Shown here piece after piece: positions 1-7,899 of a DNA stretch of 42,253 nucleotides. The notes beneath the pieces were generated by a model. The model was not told where the DNA came from. It saw only the letters and a list, made by a program, of their open reading frames with translations, and searched no databases. This stretch comes from Caldalkalibacillus salinus (GTDB lineage: Bacteria > Bacillota > Bacilli > Caldalkalibacillales > JCM-10596): assembly GCF_016745835.1 (NCBI RefSeq), contig NZ_JAERVL010000008.1, positions 1 to 42,253 of the forward strand. The letters run 5' to 3'. Within the stretch, counting starts at the first letter, position 1. Every line of letters starts with the position of its first letter. The position numbers and the translations under genes were made by a program.

Positions 1-131
1 TATTATGAATGTTCAAACTTAATTAATGCAATGCTAGTGAACACGAATATATGTTTGTACTAAAAACTAATAAAACTGTTTTAAATAAGTTGTAACGTGT
101 CTTTAGGTTTTAAATAAATTTTCGTTCTGTC

Positions 132-315
132 GTATAACGTTTCAGTGTTCACGACGCCCGTGAGCTTACAGGTGAAGCCTGAACCTAGAAATGCCTTTCT
201 TTGTAAGGGCAAGCCGACTCGGTTGGCGAATGGGTGTGTCGCTGAGATACTTCTATGCCTTTAGGCATCCAGCGAACAAGCCGTCGCAAGGCGACGCGTG
301 AATATAGTGTTATGT
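132..315 (-). repeat. attC-like site A (integron cassette recombination site)
   Basis: Read on the minus strand, the site opens with ACATAAC (309-315) and closes with GTTATAC (132-138), the positions of the R'' and R' boxes of an integron attC. Just inside them TTCACG pairs with CGTGAA, giving the L''/L' arms separated from the boxes by unpaired spacers of 6 and 9 nt. The 184-bp length is long for attC but the centre is rich in smaller inverted repeats, as in variable terminal structures. It lies directly 3' of the pentapeptide-repeat gene, as expected for a cassette. The box match is to the loose consensus (AAC...GTT plus flanking AT), not the full RYYYAAC/GTTRRRY. Confidence 0.6.
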
Positions 316-390
316 TGAGTTCGACGACCCTCAGTTCAGAGGTTGCCATGGATGGCACCCTCATGCATTTCAACCAATACATATATTAAT

Positions 391-1233
391 TTAACTTAAC
401 CAATGTTCTGGAATGTCTAGAGATGAAGGTAATTTGGTATTTATATCTCCTATAGCCGAGTTGACCTGTGCTTGAGTAAGAAAAATACTACCAATTAAAT
501 TAGCACCTCTTAAATCTGCGTCTCTCATATCTGCACCAATAAAATCAGCAAATTGTAAGTTTGCTTCACGAAGATCAGCAGCAATAAGTAAAGAACCTCT
601 CAAATTGAGTCCTCTAAGGTTAGCACCTCTTAAGTTAGCACCAACTAGGTCACTTCGTCTTTTTATTTTTTTACTTTGATTATTGTACTGTTCTACGTTT
701 GCACGGACTAACTCACTTGTTTTTAAGAGTAAACCATTAACTTCTGATCTATGGCTATGTATGTCAATAGACAAAATAGACACAGGATTTAGATTTGTGA
801 GAGGTTCGGTTTCTTCTACAAGCTTCTTAATTTCTTTGTGAATTGGTTTAGTATCTTCTAAGCTAAGTGCTTCATTCAAATAACATAACATTTCATGAAG
901 TTGTTGCATAATCGGAAATACATCAAACATTTCTTCAGCTAACTCAGGGTTATCTCGCCAGTTCATTCCTTTGTAAGTATTTTGAGAAACTTTTTGACCA
1001 GCTCCAAAGCATTCGTAGATAGTACATCCACGAAACCCTTTACTCCTAAGATCCTGATGAATTTTACAACGATAATCTATTTGTAGGTTTTCACATGGAC
1101 TACCTCCATCTTTGTCATATGCAAAATCAGTAGATTTAGAGTATGGCAAAGCCACACAGCACAATCCAAAACAATTTTCACAGTCAGACCGTAAATTGCT
1201 TTGGTTATCGTTAATCATTATTTGTTTAGTCAA
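391..1233 (-). CDS. Cys-rich pentapeptide-repeat protein (cassette gene)
   Basis: The protein has two parts. The N-terminal half carries many cysteines (DCENCFGLCC, SPCENL, YRCKIH, GCTIYECFG), an arrangement that could bind a metal or cluster. The C-terminal quarter is a run of A(D/N)LxG pentapeptide repeats (for example LVGANLRGANLRGLNLRG) forming a short right-handed beta-helix. This combination recurs in Bacillaceae pentapeptide-repeat proteins of unknown function. The open frame extends to a GTG at 1242, but that codon sits almost on top of the AAAGGAAG ribosome site. A TTG at 1233 has better spacing and is used here; an ATG at 1218 is also possible. The gene is single, points away from its neighbours, and is followed by attC-like site A. 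The function is unknown. Confidence 0.8.
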   Translation of the reverse strand: MTKQIMINDNQSNLRSDCENCFGLCCVALPYSKSTDFAYDKDGGSPCENLQIDYRCKIHQDLRSKGFRGCTIYECFGAGQKVSQNTYKGMNWRDNPELAEEMFDVFPIMQQLHEMLCYLNEALSLEDTKPIHKEIKKLVEETEPLTNLNPVSILSIDIHSHRSEVNGLLLKTSELVRANVEQYNNQSKKIKRRSDLVGANLRGANLRGLNLRGSLLIAADLREANLQFADFIGADMRDADLRGANLIGSIFLTQAQVNSAIGDINTKLPSSLDIPEHWLS

Positions 1234-1350
1234 TAAATACACTTCCTTTAAATGAGAAATATCTGGTATTATACAATAGCTTATATTAATACTTTCAGTA
1301 CAGCCTACTTAATTGCGGACATGGACGGCCGCCCATTTTCGCCGAATTTA

Positions 1351-1546
1351 ATATAACGTTTTGTATTTCTGACGTCCAGGCGGCTTAAGGCACGAAGTGC
1401 CGGGTCGAAGACTTAGCCGACTGGATGTGTCCGCTGAATATGCATCCCTGCTATCTGAATTCACGTCTTCGAATCTTGCTACTTTCATTGCTTCGGTCGG
1501 ATCGAGGATCAGCAAAGCTGACCGCAGCAGAAATATGGTGTTATAG
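1351..1546 (-). repeat. attC-like site B (integron cassette recombination site)
   Basis: On the minus strand the site begins CTATAAC (1540-1546) and ends GTTATAT (1351-1357). Inside these boxes TATTTCTG pairs with CAGAAATA over 8 bp, with unpaired spacers of 4 and 6 nt, matching R''-L''...L'-R'. The centre shares with site C the words GGCTTAAG, GCCGGG and CTTAGCC. The sequence GCTGACATCC lies just before the R'' box, as at site C. It is the recombination site expected 3' of the 69-aa gene at 1623-1832. The span is 196 bp. Confidence 0.65.
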
Positions 1547-1622
1547 GATGTCAGCGACTTCTATGAAATGCCTAACACTATCGGTTTTCTACAACTATTG
1601 CACCCGCTAGTGAAAATAAATT

Positions 1623-1832
1623 TTAGAGAAAAATTACAATAAATAATAATCCCATACCTATAAGAAACCCGCCAATTATCTCATAATTGTCAAGTAAGAA
1701 GAAGAATTTACTTTTGTTGTTAAAATCGTATGAAACCATCCTTTTTCTTAACCAAAATCCAAAAAGAAGAGTAAAAAGGAGTCCAAAAAGAAGTAACATT
1801 GGAGTATTTTTTATATAAGTTCCACTTTCCAA
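1623..1832 (-). CDS. Small two-pass membrane protein (cassette gene)
   Basis: A 69-aa protein with two hydrophobic segments, about residues 10-28 (PMLLLFGLLFTLLFGFWL) and 51-69 (GGFLIGMGLLFIVIFL). They are joined by a basic and then hydrophilic loop of about 20 residues. The start is TTG at 1832, with AGGTG seven bases upstream. No family is recognised. It is the only gene between attC-like sites B and C, so it behaves as the cargo of one small cassette (about 650 bp). The real coding status rests on the ribosome site and the hydrophobic pattern, not on homology. Confidence 0.6.
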   Translation of the reverse strand: MESGTYIKNTPMLLLFGLLFTLLFGFWLRKRMVSYDFNNKSKFFFLLDNYEIIGGFLIGMGLLFIVIFL

Positions 1833-1999
1833 ATTTCACACCTACCCGTAAATAATTTTTTAATTATTCTTCATCTTTAAATTAAATTACCCAATAAAGC
1901 AAGCCGCTACTTAAACTATTCTACCTCGTTAGTTGATTATTATAATTATCTAACATTACAATTAATGGTTTCTGGGGTTTAATTTTTCTCGCTGATTTC

Positions 2000-2157
2000 C
2001 TATAACGTCTCCGCATCTACGAACCCTCACTGGCTTAAGGCGGCAGCCGGGCGCGACTGCGCTTAGCCAGTGCAGGGTTGGCTGACTGACTCCACTTCAC
2101 CGAAATGCCTCGGGCAGACCAAGGACGGCAGTCCGCAGCGTAGATGCGTTGTTATCG
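2000..2157 (-). repeat. attC-like site C (integron cassette recombination site)
   Basis: This is the clearest of the set. On the minus strand CGATAAC (2151-2157) and GTTATAG (2000-2006) form the outer boxes. Inside them GCATCTACG pairs perfectly with CGTAGATGC over 9 bp, with unpaired spacers of 3 and 6 nt. The R' box continues as GTTATAGGAAATCAGCG, identical to the lone box at 3019-3035, and GCTGACATCC precedes R''. The site starts 38 bp beyond the stop of the hydrolase gene. The length is 158 bp. Confidence 0.68.
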
Positions 2158-2194
2158 GATGTCAGCGCTTTCTTCGAATGACTTTCAAATTCAT

Positions 2195-2977
2195 TTAGTA
2201 GCCCCTAGATTCTAAGTAGTCTTTAATTTTTACTGACGTATTTAACCACGTTTTATTGTTATGTCTGCCATAATTAAAAAAGCCATGTTCCATGTCTTCA
2301 TAGGTCTCGAGGGTAATATCGTTCCCCTTCTCTCTCATCAACTTTATAAATTCTATGTTTTGGTGAAACAGATCATCCTTAGTTCCTACCAACCACAATG
2401 TTTGAGGCAAACATTTTTTTACATTATGTATAGGAGAATACTCGTTTGCTTTCTGTAATAGTTCTGGATAACGTCTTTTCATAATATCAATTCCGTCCAT
2501 GCCAGCTCCGAAAACAACTAATGTATTTGGCAAATGATCAGTTTGTTTTTCATTTTCATCATCATCGATTGAATCAAACATAATAGAAGAAACAGCAATA
2601 TAACCTCCTGCCGAAGCACCACAGACAATTATCTTATTGGAATCAATCCTCATTTCACTAGAATGTTCTCTAACCCAACGAACCGCCGACTTCACATCGC
2701 AAATAGCTTGAACTGGTGTAAACCCTGCGTCACTACCGTTGCGGTAATCAACACAAATTGCAACATAATTATGCTTGGAAAAAAAACGAGCCTGATGTTG
2801 GAATTGTACAGGGGTTATCGGATCCTTCTTGAAACTACCTCCATTAAAAAAAAGTATTACTGGTTTATTTTCATTAGTATCAGATTCAGGTTCGAAAATA
2901 TACAGTAGTAAATCACGATCTCCAATTGCTTTATATATTTGTTTTTTAGTTGGATAATCAAACTTATAATTTTTCAA
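2195..2977 (-). CDS. Alpha/beta hydrolase (esterase-like, cassette gene)
   Basis: A 260-aa cytoplasmic serine hydrolase of the carboxylesterase/BD-FAE type. The nucleophile elbow is CGASAGG with Ser122. The acid is probably Asp201 or Asp202 in GTKDDLF and the base His231 in MEHGFF, in the right order and spacing. The oxyanion segment reads FFNGGS rather than the usual HGGG, an odd Asn substitution. The start is TTG at 2977 with AGGGGG seven bases upstream. The substrate is unknown; small acyl esters are the usual class. It is the gene nearest the presumed attI side of the cassette cluster and is followed by attC-like site C. Confidence 0.85.
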   Translation of the reverse strand: MKNYKFDYPTKKQIYKAIGDRDLLLYIFEPESDTNENKPVILFFNGGSFKKDPITPVQFQHQARFFSKHNYVAICVDYRNGSDAGFTPVQAICDVKSAVRWVREHSSEMRIDSNKIIVCGASAGGYIAVSSIMFDSIDDDENEKQTDHLPNTLVVFGAGMDGIDIMKRRYPELLQKANEYSPIHNVKKCLPQTLWLVGTKDDLFHQNIEFIKLMREKGNDITLETYEDMEHGFFNYGRHNNKTWLNTSVKIKDYLESRGY

Positions 2978-3018
2978 TACTTATCCCCCTATCTTTCTAC
3001 CTTGCACATTAGTAATTG

Positions 3019-3035
3019 CGCTGATTTCCTATAAC
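3019..3035 (-). repeat. Lone R'-type box, candidate attI or degenerate attC edge
   Basis: The minus strand reads GTTATAGGAAATCAGCG, identical to the R' edge of attC-like site C. No partner R'' box or complementary L arm was found in the following 400 bp, so it does not fold like the other three. It may be the attI side of the cluster, or one end of a site whose other half was lost. It lies 5' of the hydrolase gene. Confidence 0.4.
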
Positions 3036-3640
3036 ATCTTTTTCCCGACATGTGTCGTATTAACTTACTTAACTAGAGTTATTTACGGCAGGTGTAGTAA
3101 ATCATAATATCTCCCGATTACAAACTTAATGAATGTCTACTTCCTAGTCATATTCATATTATTCTTCTTGCACTGAACGCACTGAACACTATCAGACTAT
3201 TCCATTATCGCACCAATATATCCCAATTATATCATCAATGTGGAATAACTTAACCCTTTTCATGGTCTGATTCAATCCTATAAACTGATTCTAGGAACCC
3301 ATAAAAAAGCTCCCTCTCAGCTCCCCCTCTTCAGGCCATATTTTTCTAGATTACGCTAAGAAAAAGACTTTAGGGTAGATAAAGCAGATCAGTCATATTG
3401 CATTACTTTGTTCTCTCATACAAAGAGCAAAAGAAACGGTTAGACCATCTAGACGTACCCCCAATATGGACAGGAGATAAACGAAAGTTTTGTATATAGA
3501 TTATCTTGTTTTATATAGCCAGCCATTTGAATATAGCTTCGCTTGTTTGTATAACCAAAGGCATATTCATAAGTGTGGGATGAGGCTCCTACTCATAGAC
3601 TGTAGGAATAAACCAATGACATTAGAAATAAAGATGTGAA
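3036..3640. other. Gene-free stretch between cassette cluster and dapA leader
   Basis: About 600 bp with stop codons in all frames and no ORF of useful length. No tyrosine recombinase (integron integrase) fragment was recognised here, although this is where one would be expected relative to cassette direction. No convincing promoter, hairpin or repeat was seen. Confidence 0.5.
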
Positions 3641-3646
3641 AAGGAC

Positions 3647-3675
3647 TTGCAACTCTCATCAACTTTTGATATGTT
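3647..3675 (+). promoter_or_regulatory. Sigma-A-type promoter of dapA
   Basis: TTGCAA at 3647-3652 and TATGTT at 3670-3675 are separated by 17 bp. They place the transcript start about 35 bp before the lysine riboswitch, as expected for a leader transcript. Confidence 0.5.
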
Positions 3676-3715
3676 ACAGGTAATTCAATATTTTTCTTAC
3701 TTCAGTTATCATGAT

Positions 3716-3897
3716 GAGGTGAGGATAGAGGAGCAGTTATCATCAGTACACAATGTTGAGGATAATGAGAATCCGATGAAGATTGTGGAAAGGGTTAGTT
3801 GCCGAAGCTGAGAGAATCTCATGATCTCAAAGCTGGTTCTGCTATTGAACAAATACAGAACTGTCATATAGGGGACTATATGGAGGGCTATCTTAGC
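3716..3897 (+). promoter_or_regulatory. Lysine riboswitch (L-box)
   Basis: The conserved islands of the L-box appear in order: GATAGAGGAGC near the 5' end, GTGGAAAGGGTTAG, GCCGAAG, AAAGCTGGTTCTGCT, ACTGTCATA and TGGAGGGCTATC at the 3' end. The terminal GATAG and CTATC pair as helix P1. The element precedes dapA, a lysine-pathway gene and a classic L-box target. When lysine binds, the downstream terminator is expected to form and dapA expression to fall. The boundaries are approximate, from the P1 ends. Confidence 0.88.
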
Positions 3898-3931
3898 ACT
3901 AGAGCAATTATTTGAAAGTATTGTATCTAAT

Positions 3932-3962
3932 GCAACAACGATACCCTCGTTGTTGCTTTTTT
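3932..3962 (+). terminator. Riboswitch-controlled terminator before dapA
   Basis: GCAACAACGA (3932-3941) pairs with TCGTTGTTGC (3947-3956) around a 5-nt loop, followed by six T. It sits between the lysine riboswitch and the dapA ribosome site, so it is the probable off-switch hairpin. Confidence 0.85.
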
Positions 3963-4044
3963 ACGTCTTACTTTCAATCATACAGGCCGCCTCCTATTAC
4001 CTCTCAATACTCAAAAAATTTAACGTAAAGGTGTGAGGTTAACG

Positions 4045-4944
4045 ATGAATTTTGGCCAAGTACTTACTGCAATGGTAACGCCGTTTAACAACAATGGAGA
4101 TATAGACTTTAATGCGACAAAAACACTCGTCAATTACCTTATTAACCATGGATCTGATGGCTTAGTGGTTGCTGGTACAACGGGAGAATCGCCTACTTTA
4201 ACCACGGAAGAGAAGATCGCGCTCATACAGTATGTGGTTGAAGTGGTAGACGGTAGAGTCCCTGTGATTGCCGGGACCGGTTCCAATCATACACGAGCAT
4301 CCGTCGCCTTAACCCAACAAGTGGAAACGTTAGGTGTCGACGGTGTAATGCTGGTTACACCGTATTATAATAAACCTTCTCAAGAAGGCTTATATCAGCA
4401 TTTTAGTACGATCGCGCAATCCACATCCTTGCCAGTGATGCTTTATAACGTGCCTGGTCGAAGCGTGGTGAACATGTCTGTAGACACTGTGGTGAGACTG
4501 TCTCAAATCGAGAATATCGTATCGATTAAAGAAGCGAGCGGTGATCTAGACGCGATGGCAGAGATCATCAGTCAAACACCAAGCCACTTCACTTTATACA
4601 GTGGCGATGATAGCCTGACACTGCCTGTTCTTTCAATCGGAGGTACAGGTGTCATATCCGTCGCTTCTCATATTGCCGGTCTTGAAATGCAAGAGATGGT
4701 AAATCAGTATAAAAAAGGTGAGGTGGACCGCGCTGCTTACGCTCATCGTCATCTTTTGCCATTAATGAAAGCCTTGTTTGCTGCACCAAGTCCGTCACCT
4801 GTGAAGTCAGCCTTAAACATGCGTGGTATCTCGGTAGGAGACGTTCGCTTACCGATGCTGCCATTGGATCATGAACAAGAAATAGCCTTACATGAAACGT
4901 TACAAAATACGTTACTGTCTATCAATGTGGAAGAAGCGGTGTGA
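4045..4944 (+). CDS. dapA: 4-hydroxy-tetrahydrodipicolinate synthase
   Basis: DapA condenses pyruvate with aspartate semialdehyde, the first committed step to diaminopimelate and lysine. The 299-aa length is normal. The Schiff-base lysine is Lys162 in VSIKEASGD, the catalytic Tyr134 lies in MLYNVPGRS, and GTTGE at 44-48 supplies the catalytic threonine. The frame extends upstream to a GTG at 4033, but the ATG at 4045 follows GTGAGG by six bases and gives the standard MNFG N-terminus. It is monocistronic, with a lysine riboswitch upstream and a terminator downstream, so lysine feedback at the RNA level is expected. An N-acetylneuraminate lyase-type relative is unlikely given the riboswitch. 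Confidence 0.96.
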   Translation: MNFGQVLTAMVTPFNNNGDIDFNATKTLVNYLINHGSDGLVVAGTTGESPTLTTEEKIALIQYVVEVVDGRVPVIAGTGSNHTRASVALTQQVETLGVDGVMLVTPYYNKPSQEGLYQHFSTIAQSTSLPVMLYNVPGRSVVNMSVDTVVRLSQIENIVSIKEASGDLDAMAEIISQTPSHFTLYSGDDSLTLPVLSIGGTGVISVASHIAGLEMQEMVNQYKKGEVDRAAYAHRHLLPLMKALFAAPSPSPVKSALNMRGISVGDVRLPMLPLDHEQEIALHETLQNTLLSINVEEAV

Positions 4945-5071
4945 AGATAAATCAGATTGAGCCACTCATCTAAAATGAAGCTAACAACATAAATTTAAAA
5001 CCAAACGTGTATGAGTTGCGCCCGTTAACTCCCATGACAAACAATTACAAAAAAGACTTCTTAACCAAAAA

Positions 5072-5115
5072 ACACATGAAGAGGACGCTTAACCCTCTTT
5101 CATGTGTTTTATTTT
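5072..5115. terminator. Bidirectional terminator between dapA and NUDIX gene
   Basis: ACACATGAAGAGG (5072-5084) pairs with CCTCTTTCATGTGT (5094-5107) with one bulge. T-rich DNA follows on the plus strand and A-rich DNA precedes it. It can end dapA and, in reverse, the convergent NUDIX gene. Confidence 0.75.
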
Positions 5116-5165
5116 GCCCTGTTCTCTCATCTATCGTCGGTTTAGGACAACTATGGTTATGACAT

Positions 5166-5594
5166 TTACGACACATGACCTTCATTATGATACGTGACTT
5201 CCGTATTCTTGCTGACAATGGTGCTTAAGCCTTCTTTATAATAAGGCATAAGGCCATCCGTCTCGTGGACATCGATCCATTGCACATCACTGATTTCCTC
5301 TGGTCTTGTGATCTCTATCTCTCCACCGACAATCTCTCCCCGGAACGTGACAAAAATGGCATGGTGCTGGCTTTTTTCTAGCATTGCTTCATTGACGGCG
5401 ACAACGCCATATACCTCAATATCTAGGCCTGTTTCCTCCTTCGCTTCTCTCACCGCCGCTTGTTCTAGTGTTTCTCCGATTTCAACGGCACCGCCAGGTA
5501 ATGTCCACTCGTCGCGCCCTTTATTCTTGACCATCAAGAGCTTTGTTTTTGTTTCGTCCGTTAATAAGGTGTAAACAACGTCTATTCTTTGCAC
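5166..5594 (-). CDS. NUDIX hydrolase
   Basis: A 142-aa phosphohydrolase of the MutT/NUDIX superfamily, which cleaves nucleoside diphosphates linked to another group using Mg2+ or Mn2+. The NUDIX box is intact at residues 35-57: Gly35, Glu41, then REAKEETGL with Arg49, Glu50, Glu53 and Glu54. The start is GTG at 5594, with GAGGAG about nine bases upstream; no better ATG exists. It stands alone, convergent with dapA. The substrate cannot be told from sequence; housecleaning of a damaged or excess nucleotide is the usual role. Confidence 0.9.
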   Translation of the reverse strand: MQRIDVVYTLLTDETKTKLLMVKNKGRDEWTLPGGAVEIGETLEQAAVREAKEETGLDIEVYGVVAVNEAMLEKSQHHAIFVTFRGEIVGGEIEITRPEEISDVQWIDVHETDGLMPYYKEGLSTIVSKNTEVTYHNEGHVS

Positions 5595-5742
5595 TGTATG
5601 TCTCTCCTCTTCACTTTTCCCCTATTCTATCATATGGCTTACACTTTAATAGAGTCACTTTAATAATAAGCGTATGGTGAAAAATGCCCCTTTTAATAGA
5701 GTATCTCTTTGTGTCTAGATAAGCGGCTCCTAATGGTCCTAG

Positions 5743-6807
5743 CTATGCCCTGATTTCCTGTCTCATGAAATTGACATAGGAGATGCCGAAACAGATGACA
5801 GTCGCTGCCACCAAGCCTGTAACTTGGGGCCAGATGAGTAACAAACTTTGTCCGAGTGGTAAAGGACTCGGTATCGCACCCACCACTTGTTCCATCGATA
5901 ATGGGCCCAGTGTACGTATCTGGGGCGTTAAAAGAATCGTGGTAATCTCGCTGAACAGGTAGTTTGGGTTTAAGCGAGATAAGTTTTGCACGAACATGGC
6001 GCTTTCAGAGGCGCTACCCGGTGTTAAATTCTGATCGGGCATAGCGGCATTTCCCACCATTCCCACGATCATGGAGAAAAAGATACTGAAAAACAACCAC
6101 ACGGCGATACTAGCCAAGGCAGACGTTGCCGCTTGTTTGAACCGTACTGAGAAAAATATGGCAAGGTTCAGCCAGAAGCCGATATAGACGACGCTGAGAC
6201 ATAAGAAGGCGATGACTCTCCAGAACTCATCCCATGTCGGGGGCAAACCAATAGATAGGATAGCGGTCCCCATAACCAAGAGACCCAGAGAAAAAATGAG
6301 GATACTAATGACGATTAACGTCGCCACAAATTTGGCATTCAACAGGTAGTCTCTAGGAATAGGCTGTGAAACGATCCGACTTAACGTCCCACGGTTTCTC
6401 TCCGCATTTATAGCGTCGAAGCCTAAGCCGATGCCGAGTAAGGGGCCTAGGAAACTAATAAAAGTGATAAACGGGGGCAACACCCCGTTAGGATCAGAAA
6501 TGGTAAAGATATTCAAGAACAAGTAGGCGTTTGACGAGTCGAGATCAGCTGCGACGTCACGAATATTAGTTAAAGCCGTGTACAGTGAAGCCAAACAAGT
6601 CAAGATGATAATCCCGAACAGGATGATAAACCGCCAGCTTCGAAATTGGTCCTCCATTTCTTTGCGGACGATCACCCAGAATAGTGCAGGAGTGTGGGCA
6701 GACGAAGCCTCATGAGTGTCGTCTTGCCTTTTTACGTTCAAACGTTGTCCTCCTATCCCTTCCTTTAAACGATTTTGCCACTGTTCATAGATTGCTTTGA
6801 GCTGCAT
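5743..6807 (-). CDS. ABC-2 type transporter permease
   Basis: A 354-aa membrane subunit with six predicted spans. The first follows FRSWR (FIILFGIIILTCLASLY). A large loop, FDAINAERNRGTLSRIVSQP, is a hallmark of the ABC-2/NosY-like permeases (COG1277). The longer frame starts at 6852, but the ATG at 6807 has GTGAGG six bases upstream and keeps only a 23-bp overlap with the ATPase gene. It ends a three-gene operon with the ATPase and a surface NEW3 protein, so the pump probably acts at the cell envelope. The substrate is unknown. Confidence 0.9.
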   Translation of the reverse strand: MQLKAIYEQWQNRLKEGIGGQRLNVKRQDDTHEASSAHTPALFWVIVRKEMEDQFRSWRFIILFGIIILTCLASLYTALTNIRDVAADLDSSNAYLFLNIFTISDPNGVLPPFITFISFLGPLLGIGLGFDAINAERNRGTLSRIVSQPIPRDYLLNAKFVATLIVISILIFSLGLLVMGTAILSIGLPPTWDEFWRVIAFLCLSVVYIGFWLNLAIFFSVRFKQAATSALASIAVWLFFSIFFSMIVGMVGNAAMPDQNLTPGSASESAMFVQNLSRLNPNYLFSEITTILLTPQIRTLGPLSMEQVVGAIPSPLPLGQSLLLIWPQVTGLVAATVICFGISYVNFMRQEIRA

Positions 6808-7897
6808 GTGTGACCTCACCCTCTCCTTCAAAGTAAAGCCTGTATATATCATCTAGGTCATGCTCCCGCGTGTGTAGGCTGTGTAGCGATTGCCCGGATT
6901 GTATAATCTTAGAGGCTATCTCGTGGGCGTTGTCTTCCTCACTTTTAATCAGTAAAGTGTGATCTGCCTGTATGTCAACCGACATCACCTTAGATAAGCC
7001 TCTCAATGAGGCGAGTAAGTCTTCGGTGACGTTTGACACTTGTGCCTCGATCGTGATGCCTTCCCTTGCTAACAACTGCTTAGACAAAGCCTGTATATTA
7101 CCTTGGGCCAGAAGCTTTCCTTCTACAAATAGCCCCACACGGTCACATATCTGTTGTACTTGATGCAGGTGGTGAGATGAAAGTAACACGGTAATCCCCT
7201 GCTGTTGACTGAGGTTTCTGATCAGATAGAGTAACTCCTGGACACCTTGGGGGTCTATCCCTAGCGTGGGTTCGTCCAGGATAATCACTTCAGGGGCTTT
7301 GATGAGTACATCGGCCAGGCCGAGGCGTTGCTTCATCCCTCTAGAGTATTGACCAGCTTTTTGATCCTTTGCCTCTTCTAAACCAACTTGGGATAGTAAT
7401 GCACTCGCTTTATCCGTTGCGGTCTTTCTAGATTGACCGTTAAGCATGGCGGTGTAGATCAGGTTTTCCAGCCCAGTCCGATCTTCATAAAATCCGACCG
7501 AATCTGGCAGGTAGCCCACCCTTTTTTTAACTTGAATGGGCTCCCGGGTGGCATCTAGTCCGCATACCTTCACCACACCGTGTGTCGGTTCGCTTAAGCC
7601 GAGCATCATAAGAATGGTCGTTGATTTTCCTGCGCCATTCGGACCTAATAGACCGAACACCTCGCCTTTTTCTATCGTTAAGTTAAGTTGATTCACAACC
7701 GCTCTCTCATCATATTTTTTGGTTAACCCTTGAAGTTCAATAATAGGTGCTTTGACTGTATTCTTAACTGATCCTTTAGCGGATACAGATGCTTTAGCAG
7801 ATTCATTAACATTTTCATTAATAGAATCTTTAACAGTCTCTTGGACAGATGCTTTTGTAGACACTCCAACAGGGTCTTTGTTCGTCTCTTTCATCAT
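6785..7897 (-). CDS. ABC transporter ATP-binding protein
   Basis: The 370-aa energising subunit for the downstream permease. Walker A is GPNGAGKST (85-93), the signature is YSRGMKQ (184-190), Walker B is VIILDEP (204-210) and the H-loop lies in SSHHLHQ. The C-terminal part after about residue 270 is the usual CcmA-like extension. The first 50 residues are an unusual low-complexity tract of Ser, Lys, Val, Asn and Thr before the ABC domain begins at PIIELQGL. The start at 7897 is supported by AGGAGG five bases upstream. That ribosome site lies inside the last codons of the NEW3 gene, whose TAG ends two bases before the ATG, so the two are probably translationally coupled. Confidence 0.93.
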   Translation of the reverse strand: MMKETNKDPVGVSTKASVQETVKDSINENVNESAKASVSAKGSVKNTVKAPIIELQGLTKKYDERAVVNQLNLTIEKGEVFGLLGPNGAGKSTTILMMLGLSEPTHGVVKVCGLDATREPIQVKKRVGYLPDSVGFYEDRTGLENLIYTAMLNGQSRKTATDKASALLSQVGLEEAKDQKAGQYSRGMKQRLGLADVLIKAPEVIILDEPTLGIDPQGVQELLYLIRNLSQQQGITVLLSSHHLHQVQQICDRVGLFVEGKLLAQGNIQALSKQLLAREGITIEAQVSNVTEDLLASLRGLSKVMSVDIQADHTLLIKSEEDNAHEIASKIIQSGQSLHSLHTREHDLDDIYRLYFEGEGEVTHAAQSNL

Positions 7898-7899
7898 GC

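Noticed and set aside
185-382. A 65-aa minus-strand ORF at the left end
   Set aside because: It overlaps attC-like site A, starts beyond the pentapeptide gene stop, and lacks a ribosome site.
1425-1610. A 61-aa plus-strand ORF
   Set aside because: It lies wholly within the attC-like palindrome and its edge, and has no ribosome site.
3036-4030. An integron integrase gene next to the cassette cluster
   Set aside because: No open frame of useful length in any frame and no tyrosine-recombinase motif; the 3' part is the dapA leader with its riboswitch.
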